Source: Novosphingobium kaempferiae (GTDB lineage Bacteria > Pseudomonadota > Alphaproteobacteria > Sphingomonadales > Sphingomonadaceae). From it: DNA of 64,000 nt. The stretch spans positions 4,836,001-4,900,000 of the forward strand of contig NZ_CP089301.1 of NCBI RefSeq assembly GCF_021227995.1. Reading direction: 5' to 3'. Both the position numbers and the translations under genes were made by a program. Below, one piece after another: positions 18,330 to 27,642 of the stretch; the stretch's first letter is position 1; each line of letters begins with the position of its first letter. A model generated the notes under the pieces. The model saw only the letters and a program-made list of their open reading frames with translations, was not told where the DNA came from and did no database searches.

Positions 18330-19050
18330 GGGACAGGTCCTCTCTTCTGTTGATCGGTGTGGGCAGCGTGGGAAGTTCGGTTCAGGTAATAATCGGCTGT
18401 GCCAGGATCGCTGCGCATCCCTTTCCCAGTAACGCAAACAGGCCAGTGGCGTGGCCGATCTTGGCGATCAGCGCAGGCAGTGCGAATTCGAGCCGGGCTT
18501 CGCCAAAGGCTATCCGGCCGCTGACCACAGGAGGTTTGGCCGCGACGGTCCGGTCACGACATGCGCAGAAGCGCCGGCATCGTCACCGGTGTGTGCTTCG
18601 GCCCGGCGCGCAATATTGTATGGATTGACAGTGGCGCCGCGACGCCCGGGCCGCATCGTCAGGTCGAACTGGACCTATCCTTGCAGTCTCATCGACGCGC
18701 CGCGCCTGCTCGGCGGAGACGCGGACTTACACCCCGTCGCGCAGAGCGTCATCAGCTGCGGCGAGAAACTGCTCGACTATAACTTTCGCATTAGCAGCCC
18801 GCGCTCGGCGTAGCGCTGAGGCGGTGACTGGTCCGGCCGGTTCCCGTTCCCGCTGCATTACTCAAGATCGGCCAGCGTGGGAGGCTGGTTTACGACACGG
18901 GCTCGGTGTGCATCCCGATCCAACGCGACAAACCGGCCAGAAAAACGATCGAAACGTGTTCCGGCCTGTCTCAGCCATGAACGCATGGGATGGGCTCCGC
19001 TGCACTGTCGGCGTCGACGGGCAAGGCCTTGAAAATACCGCCCAACTCGA
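18330..19050. other. About 720 bp without a convincing gene
   Basis: Several open frames cross this stretch on both strands, but none has family motifs, a good ribosome site or sphingomonad-like codon use throughout. A short minus-strand piece near 18720-18800 reads like the end of a soluble protein and may be a remnant. The promoter of the beta-class GST must lie in the first part. Confidence 0.4.
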
Positions 19051-19302
19051 TCAGGCCTGAGTGCGCGTCGGCTCTGCGAAGCCGGCCGGCTGCGCGGCGG
19101 GTGCCTTCGATGCATCACGGCCTTCCGTGTACCTCTTGTAGGCATAGCCTCCGGCAACCGCGGCGATCAGGCCGAGCGGTCCCATTCTCCGCAGCAAGGT
19201 CGGGGCGGCCAACCCGAGCAGGGCGCCGGTGGTTCCGTTGACGCCGCGGACGTGTTCGGCCGCCTTGTTACCCGCGATCGCGCTGAATACTCTGCCAAGC
19301 AT
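19051..19302 (-). CDS. Small hypothetical protein with glycine-rich hydrophobic core
   Basis: An 83-residue protein. Residues about 22-60 (GVNGTTGALLGLAAPTLLRRMGPLGLIAAVAGGYAYKRY) form one or two weak membrane segments, and the tail is polar and rich in Ala/Pro. AAGGAGAG lies 8 bases before the ATG, which strongly supports translation. I do not recognise a characterised family; it looks like a lineage-specific membrane-associated protein. Confidence 0.7.
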   Translation of the reverse strand: MLGRVFSAIAGNKAAEHVRGVNGTTGALLGLAAPTLLRRMGPLGLIAAVAGGYAYKRYTEGRDASKAPAAQPAGFAEPTRTQA

Positions 19303-19391
19303 TGGGGTCTCTCCTTCAGCTCTATCAAAGGCAGACCCCCGGGAATTGTTCCGGCAATCTCGGGCGACAAGCGTTCCGGCCGACTGCCGTA

Positions 19392-19574
19392 TCAGCCTGC
19401 CGCGTCGCCCGAAGGATCCTTGTCCGCATGCTGGAGGGCTGCGGCGATCATCGCCGCGAGAGTTTCCTCGGCGCGCGCACGAATGGCGTCATCCCTGGCC
19501 TCCAGATCGCGGCGAACCCACTGCGGGGCACGCTCGATCACAGCGAGAATGGTGGAAGTGGTCACGGTCGCCAT
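19392..19574 (-). CDS. Small protein resembling DUF6771
   Basis: A 60-residue acidic protein, MATVTTSTILAVIERAPQWVRRDL followed by a helical Glu/Ala-rich segment. It looks like the short DUF6771-type proteins of sphingomonads, of unknown function; I am recalling this family and cannot search for it. GGCAGGGA sits directly before ATG 19574. The frame stays open upstream to 19730, but those residues lack the family pattern. Confidence 0.65.
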   Translation of the reverse strand: MATVTTSTILAVIERAPQWVRRDLEARDDAIRARAEETLAAMIAAALQHADKDPSGDAAG

Positions 19575-20048
19575 TCCCTGCCTATGAACGATTGATCCGA
19601 CATGTGTCCAGCCGGATGGATGGCCCGACGATTGCCGCCCATAGGATCCTGATAATGCCACAGCGACGGTCGACGCTCGACAACGCCGTTGCCCGCTACC
19701 ACCAATCGGATCCCGCGAGCGCCAGGCCACATCGATCCGACGGGTGTGGATAAGTCGGAATATAAGCAGTGCACAATGCGTGCAGACTGGGCCGATACTC
19801 GGGGGATTGCTCGATCGTCATTGGTGCCGGCTGTCGCTGCAATGGCCAGGGATTGAGCGCGTGGCCAATGTCGCGCGCTCGAAAAAACGGTCTGCTCCGA
19901 CGGCAACCTGCAGCGGCGGGGACGAGAAGAGTGCGGGGCGGGGATGGGAACGGTGTGGCGCAAAGCCTGTTAGAGGTGAAACGCACGCGGCTCTGACGGT
20001 CAGGCGGCGATCCGCGTGTAATCGTCCTGGACGGGGAGAGCAGCGCTT
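19575..20048. other. Intergenic region before dedA
   Basis: No gene supported. Open frames on both strands are compositional. The end holds the ribosome site GGGGAGAG for the DedA gene. Confidence 0.4.
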
Positions 20049-20657
20049 ATGACCGAATGGCTCACCGGCATTGTCGAAGAACTGGGATACTGGGCCATCG
20101 CGCTGCTCATGCTGCTCGAGAATGTCTTTCCCCCCATACCCTCCGAGGTCATCATGCCGCTGGCTGGCTACACGGCGGCCGAGGGCGGTCTAAATCTCGC
20201 GCTTGTCATCCTCGCCGGCACTCTCGGCACGGTCGGCGGAGCCGCTTTCTGGTGGTGGTTGGCAAGCCGGTACGGCGAGCGGAGACTGAAGGCCTTGGCG
20301 GACCGCCATGGCCGCTGGCTCACGTTGTCAGCGGGCGACATAGACCGCATCGACGACTGGTTTGACCGCCATGGATCCTGGGCAATTCCTTTTGCTCATG
20401 TGGTTCCCGGATTGCGCACGCTGATCTCGATTCCGGCAGGCATGTTCGGAACCCGCTTCACCCGCTTCATCGTCCTGACGACACTGGGATCTGCTGTGTG
20501 GAACAGTCTTCTGGCGGGAGCCGGATACGTTCTGGGCAAGCAGTTCTCAGCCGTCGATCGCTACCTGGGGCCTGCTGGCCTGGGGATCATGGCCGCAGTC
20601 CTGGTGTACTATCTCTATCGCGTCATCACGTTCCGCCCGGGTACGAAAGATGCTTGA
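20049..20657 (+). CDS. DedA family membrane protein
   Basis: A 202-residue inner-membrane protein with the DedA signature LLENVFPPIPSEVIMPLAGY near the N-terminus and the conserved second half FAHVVPGLRTLISIPAGMFGTRFTRF. It has about five hydrophobic segments. DedA proteins are linked to polyprenyl- or phospholipid flipping and proton-dependent envelope homeostasis. Good GGGGAG ribosome site. It overlaps the MgtC gene by 8 bp, so the two are probably cotranscribed and coupled. Confidence 0.92.
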   Translation: MTEWLTGIVEELGYWAIALLMLLENVFPPIPSEVIMPLAGYTAAEGGLNLALVILAGTLGTVGGAAFWWWLASRYGERRLKALADRHGRWLTLSAGDIDRIDDWFDRHGSWAIPFAHVVPGLRTLISIPAGMFGTRFTRFIVLTTLGSAVWNSLLAGAGYVLGKQFSAVDRYLGPAGLGIMAAVLVYYLYRVITFRPGTKDA

Positions 20658-21177
20658 AGACGACCTGCCCACGACCCTGATGAGGCTCGGTCTTGCGACG
20701 GTTCTGGGTCTTGCCCTGGGCTTCGAACGCGAGCGCCGTGGCCACGATGCGGGCTTACGCACGCATGGACTTGTCGCGCTGAGTTCGGGGATGCTGACCT
20801 TGTCGGCGCTGGAACTCGTCGAGCACCACGCCGAGGGCGATCCCGTTCGCGTCATACAGGGGCTCGCGCAGGCGATTGGCTTTATCGCCGGAGGCCTCAT
20901 TTTCGTGCGCGGCGGAGATGTGCGCAATATGACGACTGCGGCAAGCCTGTGGATGGCTGCGGCCGTGGGAATCACCGCCGGGGCCGGTCAGTACATCCTC
21001 GTCCTCGCCGGCACAGCGCTTGCTCTCCTGCTGCTTGTCGCTGCTTCCCTTGTCGAACGCTGGTTTCCAGCAAAGGAAGATGCCCCCGAGAGTCAGCAGA
21101 CGACGCAAATGCCGAACCGCCGCGGCGCTGCCGTTCCGCCTCCCGCGAGTGATCACCCGAACGGAAACGACGAGTAG
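20650..21177 (+). CDS. MgtC/SapB family membrane protein
   Basis: A 175-residue protein. Motifs LGLALGFERERRGHDAGLRTHGLV and QAIGFIAGGLIFVRGGDVRNMTTAASLWMAAAVGI are the MgtC/SapB domain with four to five membrane helices. The last 40 residues are polar and probably disordered. The C-terminal ACT-like domain of classical MgtC is absent, as in many SapB-type members. It follows DedA with an 8-bp overlap. Confidence 0.9.
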   Translation: MLEDDLPTTLMRLGLATVLGLALGFERERRGHDAGLRTHGLVALSSGMLTLSALELVEHHAEGDPVRVIQGLAQAIGFIAGGLIFVRGGDVRNMTTAASLWMAAAVGITAGAGQYILVLAGTALALLLLVAASLVERWFPAKEDAPESQQTTQMPNRRGAAVPPPASDHPNGNDE

Positions 21178-21296
21178 GCGCGAGCTGCCCGCTGCAGGCC
21201 ATGATAAGACTTCGCGCGTGAGCGGCCAAATCGCAACCATGCACAGCACGCCTCATTCTGGTCAAATCGTTAAGCCTGGTCCTGTATGATCGGTTG

Positions 21297-22511
21297 ATGA
21301 AGAGACGATCCCCATCCCCTCGCGCCCGTCCGCAGGCGACGGTTTTTGGACAGGCGGCAGATGAACTGCTGCCGGAGGCCGTCTATCGCGACCTTCTTGC
21401 ACCGCTCTTCGCGATGGCCATCCCAATCCTGGGGTTTGGCATTCTCTACGCCGTCGTAGGAACACTGGTCCTGGTAAGCTGGCACAGCGGGCCGGTTCTT
21501 GCGCTGGTCCTGTGCTCCAGCATGGTGACCGCCGTTCGCCTTGCGATCATTCGCGCGTATCACCGAGCAGGGGGCCTGGCTCAGGACATTCCTGCGCTGC
21601 GGCGGTGGGAGAATCGCTACACATGGGCAACATGTGCCTGTGCCGGCCTGATAGCGAGCCTCAATCTGGTGGCGCTCGCAGCGCCCGATCCCCTCGTCCA
21701 TCTGGCCACGGTCAGCCTGATCTTCACCTTTGGCGCCGGGATCGTATCGCGCAATGCGGGCCGGCCCAAGCTCTGCTTGCTTGGCCAGACGATCACGGTT
21801 GTCCCGGTGTCGTTGGGAATGCTCGTGCACGCGACACGGATCGGTGCTCTGACCGTCACCGGACAGTTCTTCATACTTGAGGCTATTCTGCTTCTCGTCG
21901 TGGCCGCGATGAGCATCGAATCCGTCCGACATCTCTATCACTCTGCGCTCGAGCATCTGACGACCAAGCATGACTTGGGAAACCTGGCACGATACGATCC
22001 ACTCACCGGCCTTGCCAACCGGTTGCTCGTGCGTGAATCGTTTTTCAAACAGGCGCTATCGTGCCGGATCGATCAGCAGATCGCCATTCACTATCTCGAT
22101 CTGGACGGCTTCAAGGCGATCAACGACCAGTTCGGGCATCCCGTCGGAGACAGGCTGCTGATCCAGGTCGCCGCGCGATTGGGCGCTGCAGTGAGAGGCG
22201 ATGACGTCATCGGCCGGCTGGGGGGCGACGAATTCGTGGTCCTTCAGCCCGGCGTCCTGCATGCGGATCAGGCGGAGCTTCTCGCGCGCCGCATTATCCG
22301 CCAACTTTCCGAGAGCTACCGTATCGACGATACGGAGATGCAGATTTCCGCCAGCGTCGGGATTTCACTTGCGCCGGTTCATGGTCTCGACCTCGACAGG
22401 CTTCTGCAATGTGCCGATGCAGCGCTGTATCGGTCCAAGAGGAAGGGCAAAGCGCAGGTTCATTTCTGTGAGGATCCAGCGCCTTCCAGCAGGGGCAGGG
22501 CAGTCGCGTAA
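21297..22511 (+). CDS. Membrane diguanylate cyclase (GGDEF)
   Basis: A 404-residue enzyme that makes cyclic-di-GMP. Residues about 35-210 hold five or six membrane helices; the GGDEF domain starts near residue 235 (RYDPLTGLANR). The active site GGDEF is intact at residues 309-313, and an RxxD inhibitory site (RGDD, 300-303) sits five residues before it, so product feedback is likely. No EAL domain is present. ATG 21297 is preferred; TTG 21294 directly before it is possible. No partner phosphodiesterase is nearby. Confidence 0.93.
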   Translation: MKRRSPSPRARPQATVFGQAADELLPEAVYRDLLAPLFAMAIPILGFGILYAVVGTLVLVSWHSGPVLALVLCSSMVTAVRLAIIRAYHRAGGLAQDIPALRRWENRYTWATCACAGLIASLNLVALAAPDPLVHLATVSLIFTFGAGIVSRNAGRPKLCLLGQTITVVPVSLGMLVHATRIGALTVTGQFFILEAILLLVVAAMSIESVRHLYHSALEHLTTKHDLGNLARYDPLTGLANRLLVRESFFKQALSCRIDQQIAIHYLDLDGFKAINDQFGHPVGDRLLIQVAARLGAAVRGDDVIGRLGGDEFVVLQPGVLHADQAELLARRIIRQLSESYRIDDTEMQISASVGISLAPVHGLDLDRLLQCADAALYRSKRKGKAQVHFCEDPAPSSRGRAVA

Positions 22512-22850
22512 GGCGTGGAGTTGAATGGCGGGCATTGGGACATTCTGTTCGGTCCGCTTTTGAGCATCGGATGGAAATAGCGGACGTTCCCCAACCTCGA
22601 AAGGCAGCTTTCGGGAGCACATCAGGGACAATCCGGAACAACATTTCTCAGGTACCCGCCCTCTCTGGCGGGGCTTCATTCATTGTAATTGAAGCGAGTT
22701 CAAGATCGTCCGAGGTTGGGCAGGAGGCGCAGGCAGCGACAACTCATTAGCGAGTTGCGCTTTCTACCCAAATGGGGATGTGTCAAAATCCCGTTGTTGA
22801 GTAGGCGTGTATTACGCGGCGGCTCAATACCTGGGGGCATAGCTTGCATC
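22512..22850. other. Intergenic region between cyclase and histidine kinase
   Basis: No gene or clear terminator. The kinase frame remains open back to 22689, but that part has no family motifs or ribosome site and is taken as leader. Confidence 0.35.
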
Positions 22851-24128
22851 ATGGAGCAGATGGCACCGTATCCACGAAATAGCGTGGACGTTGAAGCTAT
22901 AACAACCGATTGCGAGCCAATGATCGCCGCGAGTTCTACCGAGCACCGCTTTGATCGCCTTCTCGAGTACATGCCGATCGCATTGTGGGAGGTAGACGCC
23001 CGCGCGCCGGGAGTCGTCTTCGAAAATCTGAAGGCGCAAGGTATCACAGACATAGTTTCATATCTTCACGACCACCCTGGCATTGTTGAACAGGCTTGCG
23101 ATTCCGTTGTCGTTACCCGTGTAAACAGAGCAGCCGCGAGGATGTTTGGAGCGGCGAATGATGCCGAGCTGGTACAGCCGGTTCGGTATATGTTTGAAGC
23201 GACGCCGCAAGCGGCTGAACGAGTGATGGCTGCGCATTTCGACGGTCGACGCAATTACGTCGAAGAGATGCAGGTCAAGACGTTCGATGGGCGTATTGTC
23301 GAGGTTCTGCTTCTGGTCACCTACCCACAGCCGCCGGAAAATCTCGATACCACTTTCATCACCATGCAGGAGATCGGTGACCGTGTCGCTGCGGAGCGGC
23401 AACTGCGGCAGCTGCAGACGGACTTCGCGCACGCATCGCGGATATCGACATTGGGCGAACTGTCCACTTCCATCGCGCATGAGGTCAAGCAGCCTCTGGG
23501 CGCCATAATGCTGAATGGCGGGACTAGTCTGAGGAGACTGGCGCAAGTTAATCCTGATCTCGCCAAAGTACGACATCTGCTGGAAAAAATTATCGAGAGC
23601 GCTGGCCAGGCAACCGATATCATCGGTCGCATTCAGGCGATGGCGTCCAAGCAGGTGCCGAAAAGAGCGCAGGTATCGCTGAATTCGATCATGCGCGACG
23701 CGGTTCGGTTCGTGAACCAGGAATGTGTTGAGAAGGGCATTACAGTCCGCGAACTACTCTCGCCTGACGTGCCTCTGATTTGTGGCGACAGAATCCAGTT
23801 GCAGCAAGTGGCCGTCAATCTGCTGGTGAACGCGATCCATGCGATAGAACAACAATCGGGCGGTGCGATCCGGGAGATTTGCGTGCTTACGCATCTGACG
23901 GGCACCGGGCGGGTCGAATTCGTCGTCGCCGACAGTGGTCCCGGCGTCGCGCCGGAAAACATCGGGCGACTGTTCGACAGCTTCTTCACCACGAAGCCCG
24001 GTGGGATGGGCATCGGTCTGGCGATCTGCCGGACGATCATGCACGATCATGATGGGGAGATCGCGGCGACAAATCGTCCCGAGGGTGGATCTGCTTTCCG
24101 TTGCAGTCTGCCGGGAGATGGCAGCTGA
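22851..24128 (+). CDS. PAS-type sensor histidine kinase (orphan)
   Basis: A 425-residue soluble kinase. An N-terminal PAS-like sensor covers about residues 25-170. The phosphoacceptor His210 is in STSIAHEVKQPLGAI, followed by NLLVNAIHAIEQ (N box), DSGPGVAPENIGRLFDSFFTTKPGGMGIGLAIC (G1/F/G2). The HEVKQPL box is the FixL/sphingomonad HisKA variant. No membrane segments, so it senses a cytoplasmic signal. No response regulator lies beside it, though three receiver proteins sit 7-8 kb downstream. Base composition is less GC-rich than its neighbours. The start is uncertain. Confidence 0.88.
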   Translation: MEQMAPYPRNSVDVEAITTDCEPMIAASSTEHRFDRLLEYMPIALWEVDARAPGVVFENLKAQGITDIVSYLHDHPGIVEQACDSVVVTRVNRAAARMFGAANDAELVQPVRYMFEATPQAAERVMAAHFDGRRNYVEEMQVKTFDGRIVEVLLLVTYPQPPENLDTTFITMQEIGDRVAAERQLRQLQTDFAHASRISTLGELSTSIAHEVKQPLGAIMLNGGTSLRRLAQVNPDLAKVRHLLEKIIESAGQATDIIGRIQAMASKQVPKRAQVSLNSIMRDAVRFVNQECVEKGITVRELLSPDVPLICGDRIQLQQVAVNLLVNAIHAIEQQSGGAIREICVLTHLTGTGRVEFVVADSGPGVAPENIGRLFDSFFTTKPGGMGIGLAICRTIMHDHDGEIAATNRPEGGSAFRCSLPGDGS

Positions 24129-24148
24129 TGATCAGAGCCGGTGGGCGC

Positions 24149-24325
24149 TCACGAGCGGCGCCCGGAGCGCGGCGTGGTGAGCGAGGCGAGCGTCACGAAA
24201 GTCAGGGCGCCGGCGATCATGCTCACCGGAATCTGGTCCGCGATGCTTTGGACGACGGTAGATGCCCCGAACGCGAAGGGAAGCAGTATGGCCCACTGGG
24301 CGCGGCTGGGCTGCCCTTCCTTGCG
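24149..24325 (-). pseudogene. Possible C-terminal remnant of a membrane protein
   Basis: On the minus strand the segment RAQWAILLPFAFGASTVVQSIADQIPVSMIAGALTF reads as two membrane-type stretches followed by a basic tail and a stop. Upstream of it the frame loses coding character. I cannot assign a family. The rest of 24129-24618 shows no gene. Confidence 0.3.
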
Positions 24326-24618
24326 CGGGCGATGGTCCTGACGTGCGATCCGGGCAATCAGTTTCACGTGGGCGTGGGCATAGCCGATACGCCGAGTATC
24401 ATGCCCGCCCCGTACCCTCGACTTCTGGTATCGGTGGCTCAATGCCGCGTAACACGTGCCTGGAGCGGATCATGCGGTCGGACCTATGCCTACGTATGAG
24501 GGGATTTGACCACTGCCCACTCGTTGCCGCCAACCGAGGGCGATAGGATCAGGATATCATGGAGTTTAGTCGAGCCTGCCACGGACTGCGGCGCACCGGG
24601 ATGAGGATGACATTGGCG

Positions 24619-25053
24619 ATGATTACGATCAGCGAAATCGCTGCAGAGGCGGAGATACGTCGCTGCTTGCCGGTCATGCGGCTACTGAGGCCGCACCTCA
24701 AACCGGACGACGATGTGGTGGTCGGGCGTATCGTGAGACAGATGGCGGACGGCTATCGGCTCCTGGCCCTGCTCGACGGCGCCGAGGTACGCGCCCTCGC
24801 CGGATTTCGGTTTCAGGAGAACCTTGTCTTCGGCCGTTCGATCTACATCGACGATCTCGTCGTCGCGCCCGAAGCGCGTCGGCAGGGCCATGCGGAGACC
24901 ATGCTCGCCAAGGTTCGCGAGATCGCGCTCCGGGCCGGTCTTCAGGTCGTCGCGCTCGATACCGCACTGGCGAATGTCGGTGCGCAGAAGGTGTACGAGC
25001 GCTGCGGCTATGAGACGGTAGCCTACCACCTGATCCAGCGTTTGCCGGATTGA
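24619..25053 (+). CDS. GNAT family N-acetyltransferase
   Basis: A 144-residue acetyltransferase. Motif A is SIYIDDLVVAPEARRQGHAETML, where the RRQGHA loop holds the acetyl-CoA pyrophosphate; motif B is NVGAQKVYERCGYE. The N-terminus ITISEIAAEAEIRRCLPVMRLLRPHL is typical for this subfamily. ATG 24619 is chosen on homology-type grounds; earlier in-frame ATGs at 24601 and 24559 would add residues without family character. Substrate unknown. Confidence 0.87.
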   Translation: MITISEIAAEAEIRRCLPVMRLLRPHLKPDDDVVVGRIVRQMADGYRLLALLDGAEVRALAGFRFQENLVFGRSIYIDDLVVAPEARRQGHAETMLAKVREIALRAGLQVVALDTALANVGAQKVYERCGYETVAYHLIQRLPD

Positions 25054-25060
25054 GCGATAG

Positions 25061-25093
25061 GCCGGGAGCGACGGCAACGCTGCAGCTCCCGGC
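25061..25093. terminator. Bidirectional hairpin between convergent genes
   Basis: Perfect 9-bp arms GCCGGGAGC / GCTCCCGGC with a 15-base loop, between the ends of the GNAT gene and the hydrolase gene. Confidence 0.6.
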
Positions 25094-25097
25094 ACCG

Positions 25098-26042
25098 TCA
25101 TTTGCGGATGAAGGCGAGGATGTCCGGGTTGAGGACATCGGCGTGCGTGGTCAGCATGCCGTGCGGATAGCCCTTGTAGACCTTGAGTTCGCCGTTCCTG
25201 AGCAGCTTGATCGCCAGTTGGGCCGAATCCGCGATAGGTACGATCTGATCGTCGTCGCCATGCATGACGAGTACCGGCACGCCGATGGCCTTGAGGTCTT
25301 CGGTGAAGTCCGTTTCCGAGAAGGCCTTGATGCAATCGTAATGCGCCTTCGCACCGCCCATCATGCCTTGGCGCCACCAGTTGTCGATGGTTCCCTGGAT
25401 GACCTTGGCGCCCGGCCGGTTGAAGCCGTAGAAGGGGCCGGTCGGCACGTCGATGTAGAACTGGGCGCGGTTGGCGGCGAGCGCTGCGCGGAACCCGTCG
25501 AAGACCGCCATCGGCAGCCCACCGGGGTTGCGTTCGGTCTTGAGCATGATCGGCGGGACCGCGCCGACTAGCACTGCCTTGGCGACGCGGCCGGGCTGCG
25601 ATCTGGCGACATAGCGGGCGACCTCGCCGCCACCGGTCGAATGGCCGATATGCACGGCATTGCGCAAGTCCAGATGCGCGGCGAGTTCGACGACGTCCTG
25701 CGCATAAGTGTCCATGTCGTTGCCTGCATCGGTCTGCTCCGAACGGCCGTGGCCGCGCCGGTCATGAGCGATCACGCGAAATCCCTGCTCGCGGAAGTAG
25801 AGCATCTGCGCGTCCCAGTCGTCCGCGCTCAGCGGCCAGCCGTGATGGAACACGATCGGCTGAAGCTCTTTCGGGCCCCAGTCCTTGTAGAAGATGCGGG
25901 TGCCGTCCTTGGTCGTGAAATTGTCCATTGTCATGTCTTCCTTTGAGAGTGAGCGACGCAGTGTGGCCGCGTTGAGAGGTGGGGCAGAGAGCATCAGTCC
26001 GGTGACGACCATGCCGCCCAGAATATCGCGGCGGCTCGTCAT
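25098..26042 (-). CDS. Chloroperoxidase-like alpha/beta hydrolase with Tat-type signal
   Basis: Core of about 275 residues matches non-haem chloroperoxidase/esterases: [26 protein letters not shown] (oxyanion), DRRGHGRS, the nucleophile elbow GHSTGGGE, and the catalytic Asp/His in [11 protein letters not shown] and KGYPHGM. The start at 26042 adds a twin-arginine-like leader ([16 protein letters not shown]). A second start at 25934 or 25928, with AAGGAAG upstream, would give a leaderless cytosolic enzyme. The open frame also continues to ATG 26096. The gene follows azoR and the AhpD-like gene on the same strand. Confidence 0.88.
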   Translation of the reverse strand: MTSRRDILGGMVVTGLMLSAPPLNAATLRRSLSKEDMTMDNFTTKDGTRIFYKDWGPKELQPIVFHHGWPLSADDWDAQMLYFREQGFRVIAHDRRGHGRSEQTDAGNDMDTYAQDVVELAAHLDLRNAVHIGHSTGGGEVARYVARSQPGRVAKAVLVGAVPPIMLKTERNPGGLPMAVFDGFRAALAANRAQFYIDVPTGPFYGFNRPGAKVIQGTIDNWWRQGMMGGAKAHYDCIKAFSETDFTEDLKAIGVPVLVMHGDDDQIVPIADSAQLAIKLLRNGELKVYKGYPHGMLTTHADVLNPDILAFIRK

Positions 26043-26163
26043 CGGCCCGCCCGGATGATCGGACTTTTGGCCTGGTATCATTGTCGAAGGTTCCATTGCC
26101 GGGAGGGTGAGGGCCGACCTGCCGCGCTCCCGGTCGCGGAAGGATGTCGAACGAGCCGCCGAT

Positions 26164-26195
26164 GGGCGGACCGGCTGGGAAGGGCCGGTCCGCCC
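26164..26195 (-). terminator. Strong hairpin between azoreductase and hydrolase genes
   Basis: Perfect 12-bp stem GGGCGGACCGGC / GCCGGTCCGCCC with an 8-base loop, 155 bp after the azoR stop. No T run, so transcription could be attenuated rather than ended. Confidence 0.5.
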
Positions 26196-26350
26196 GGATG
26201 TCTGCGCATGCCTGCGGGGGGCGGAAAGGCAGCGCAGAATGCCCGGGCGTTGCGGGTGCGGAGGGATAGCCCGAGCAAGGCGATGTTGGACCGTTCAGGC
26301 TTTTGCGGCCATCACTCCGGATGGCAGCATCGACCATCCGGGGGTATAGT

Positions 26351-26968
26351 TCAGGCCATCACTTTCGCGCCGAACACCGGGTCCATGGCAATGGACTGGG
26401 CGCCGTCGGCTGCGACCTGTTCGGCGCGTGCCGGGTTCACGAGGCCGTCGAGATAGACGAACTTCAGATCGCGCACGCCCACGGTGGCAAGCACGTCGGC
26501 AAGGTATCCGGTAAGGTGATCGGGCTGGAGCCGACCGGCACCGGACACGATCCCGCCCGCAGTCACGACGACGAGTGTAGGCCGGTCCTTGAGCAGCCCC
26601 GTTTTGATGCCATCGACAGGCGCGAAGCTGCGACCGTATCGCAGCACGAAGTCGATCCACATCTTGAGCGTTGCGGGCACGGTATAATTGTGCATCGGCG
26701 TTGCGACGATCAGGTAGGCAGCGTCCTCAAGCTCGCGGATCAGATGCTCCGACAATGCGAAGACCTCCGCGTCATGCGAATGGCCGCCGATCAGCGCATC
26801 GGAATAGCCCGAATGGATGGTCGCATCGGCCAGCGCGGACAAGTCGCGCTCGATCAGCGTGAGCCTGGGGTTTTGGGCCTGCAGGTTGGTAACGGCCTGC
26901 ATCGCGAGTTGCGCCCCGCGCGAGGAACTGCCGTAGGGGCTTGCGGTGATGAGAAGTATGGAAGCCAT
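26351..26968 (-). CDS. azoR: FMN-dependent NADH azoreductase (AzoR-type flavodoxin-fold reductase)
   Basis: A 205-residue flavodoxin-fold protein. LLITASPYGSSSRGAQLA binds the FMN phosphate, ATPMHNYTVPATLKMWIDFVLRYGRSF is the AzoR flavin-contact motif, and TAGGIVSGAG lies in the expected loop. The family reduces azo dyes and quinones with NADH in a ping-pong manner and is thought to defend against quinone or thiol stress. Upstream lies the AhpD-like gene, 71 bp away on the same strand. Confidence 0.92.
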   Translation of the reverse strand: MASILLITASPYGSSSRGAQLAMQAVTNLQAQNPRLTLIERDLSALADATIHSGYSDALIGGHSHDAEVFALSEHLIRELEDAAYLIVATPMHNYTVPATLKMWIDFVLRYGRSFAPVDGIKTGLLKDRPTLVVVTAGGIVSGAGRLQPDHLTGYLADVLATVGVRDLKFVYLDGLVNPARAEQVAADGAQSIAMDPVFGAKVMA

Positions 26969-27039
26969 CGGATCGGTCCTGTCGGTTTCGCCACTTCGGA
27001 CCGACCGCAGGCCGCGGCCCGCGGTCGGTGCGGGCAGGG

Positions 27040-27519
27040 TCAGGAAAGGTTCGCCTTGTCGAGGCCGAAGGCCTTGTCCTGCGATCCGGGGACCGGCTGG
27101 AATGCGATGCCGGCGCGGTTCCAGGCGTTGATGATCATGACCATGTAGGTCAGCTGGACGATTTCGTCTTCGGTATACTGGCTGCGCACTTCGGCGTAGA
27201 CCGCATCCGACACGCCTTCGGGCGACAGCTTGGTCAGCGCATCGGTCAATGCAAGGGCGGCGCGTTCACGGTCGTTGAACAGCGGGGATTCACGCCAGAT
27301 TGCGAGATGATGCAGGCGCAGTTCGCGTTCGCCGTGAATGCGGGCCTGTTTGGTGTGCATATCGAGGCAGAAGGCGCAGCCGTTGAGCTGCGAGGCGCGG
27401 ATTTCGATGAGGCCGAGGATGGCTTCCTCGACGGTGCCTTTCTTGACGGCGAATGTCAGCTCCACGAGCTTCTGCGTCAGTGCGGGAACCTGCTTCATAT
27501 GATCGAGACGCTGGGTCAT
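27040..27519 (-). CDS. AhpD-like carboxymuconolactone decarboxylase family protein
   Basis: A 159-residue protein with the CMD-domain core EIRASQLNGCAFCLDMHTKQA. The CxxC pair and following His are the peroxidase relay of AhpD-like proteins, so a thiol-dependent alkylhydroperoxidase role is likely. DRERAALALTDALTKL and NAWNRAGIAFQPVPG are typical. The start at 27519 is fixed by AAGGAG 10 bases upstream; an upstream in-frame ATG at 27576 would place that site inside the gene. It lies between nsrR and azoR on the same strand. Confidence 0.9.
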   Translation of the reverse strand: MTQRLDHMKQVPALTQKLVELTFAVKKGTVEEAILGLIEIRASQLNGCAFCLDMHTKQARIHGERELRLHHLAIWRESPLFNDRERAALALTDALTKLSPEGVSDAVYAEVRSQYTEDEIVQLTYMVMIINAWNRAGIAFQPVPGSQDKAFGLDKANLS

Positions 27520-27642
27520 GTCTTCGTACTCCTTTGCTTCGCTTTGGTAGCGCGGAGATACGACTTCGTGATTCATACGATTAGGTAGGTAGTCGCCACA
27601 TAATTGGTGCCGGAGACGGCGTAATGAATATGGCGACGAACT

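Noticed and set aside
18451..18813. Possible 120-residue gene
   Set aside because: No ribosome site, no motifs, irregular codon use; kept as an empty stretch.
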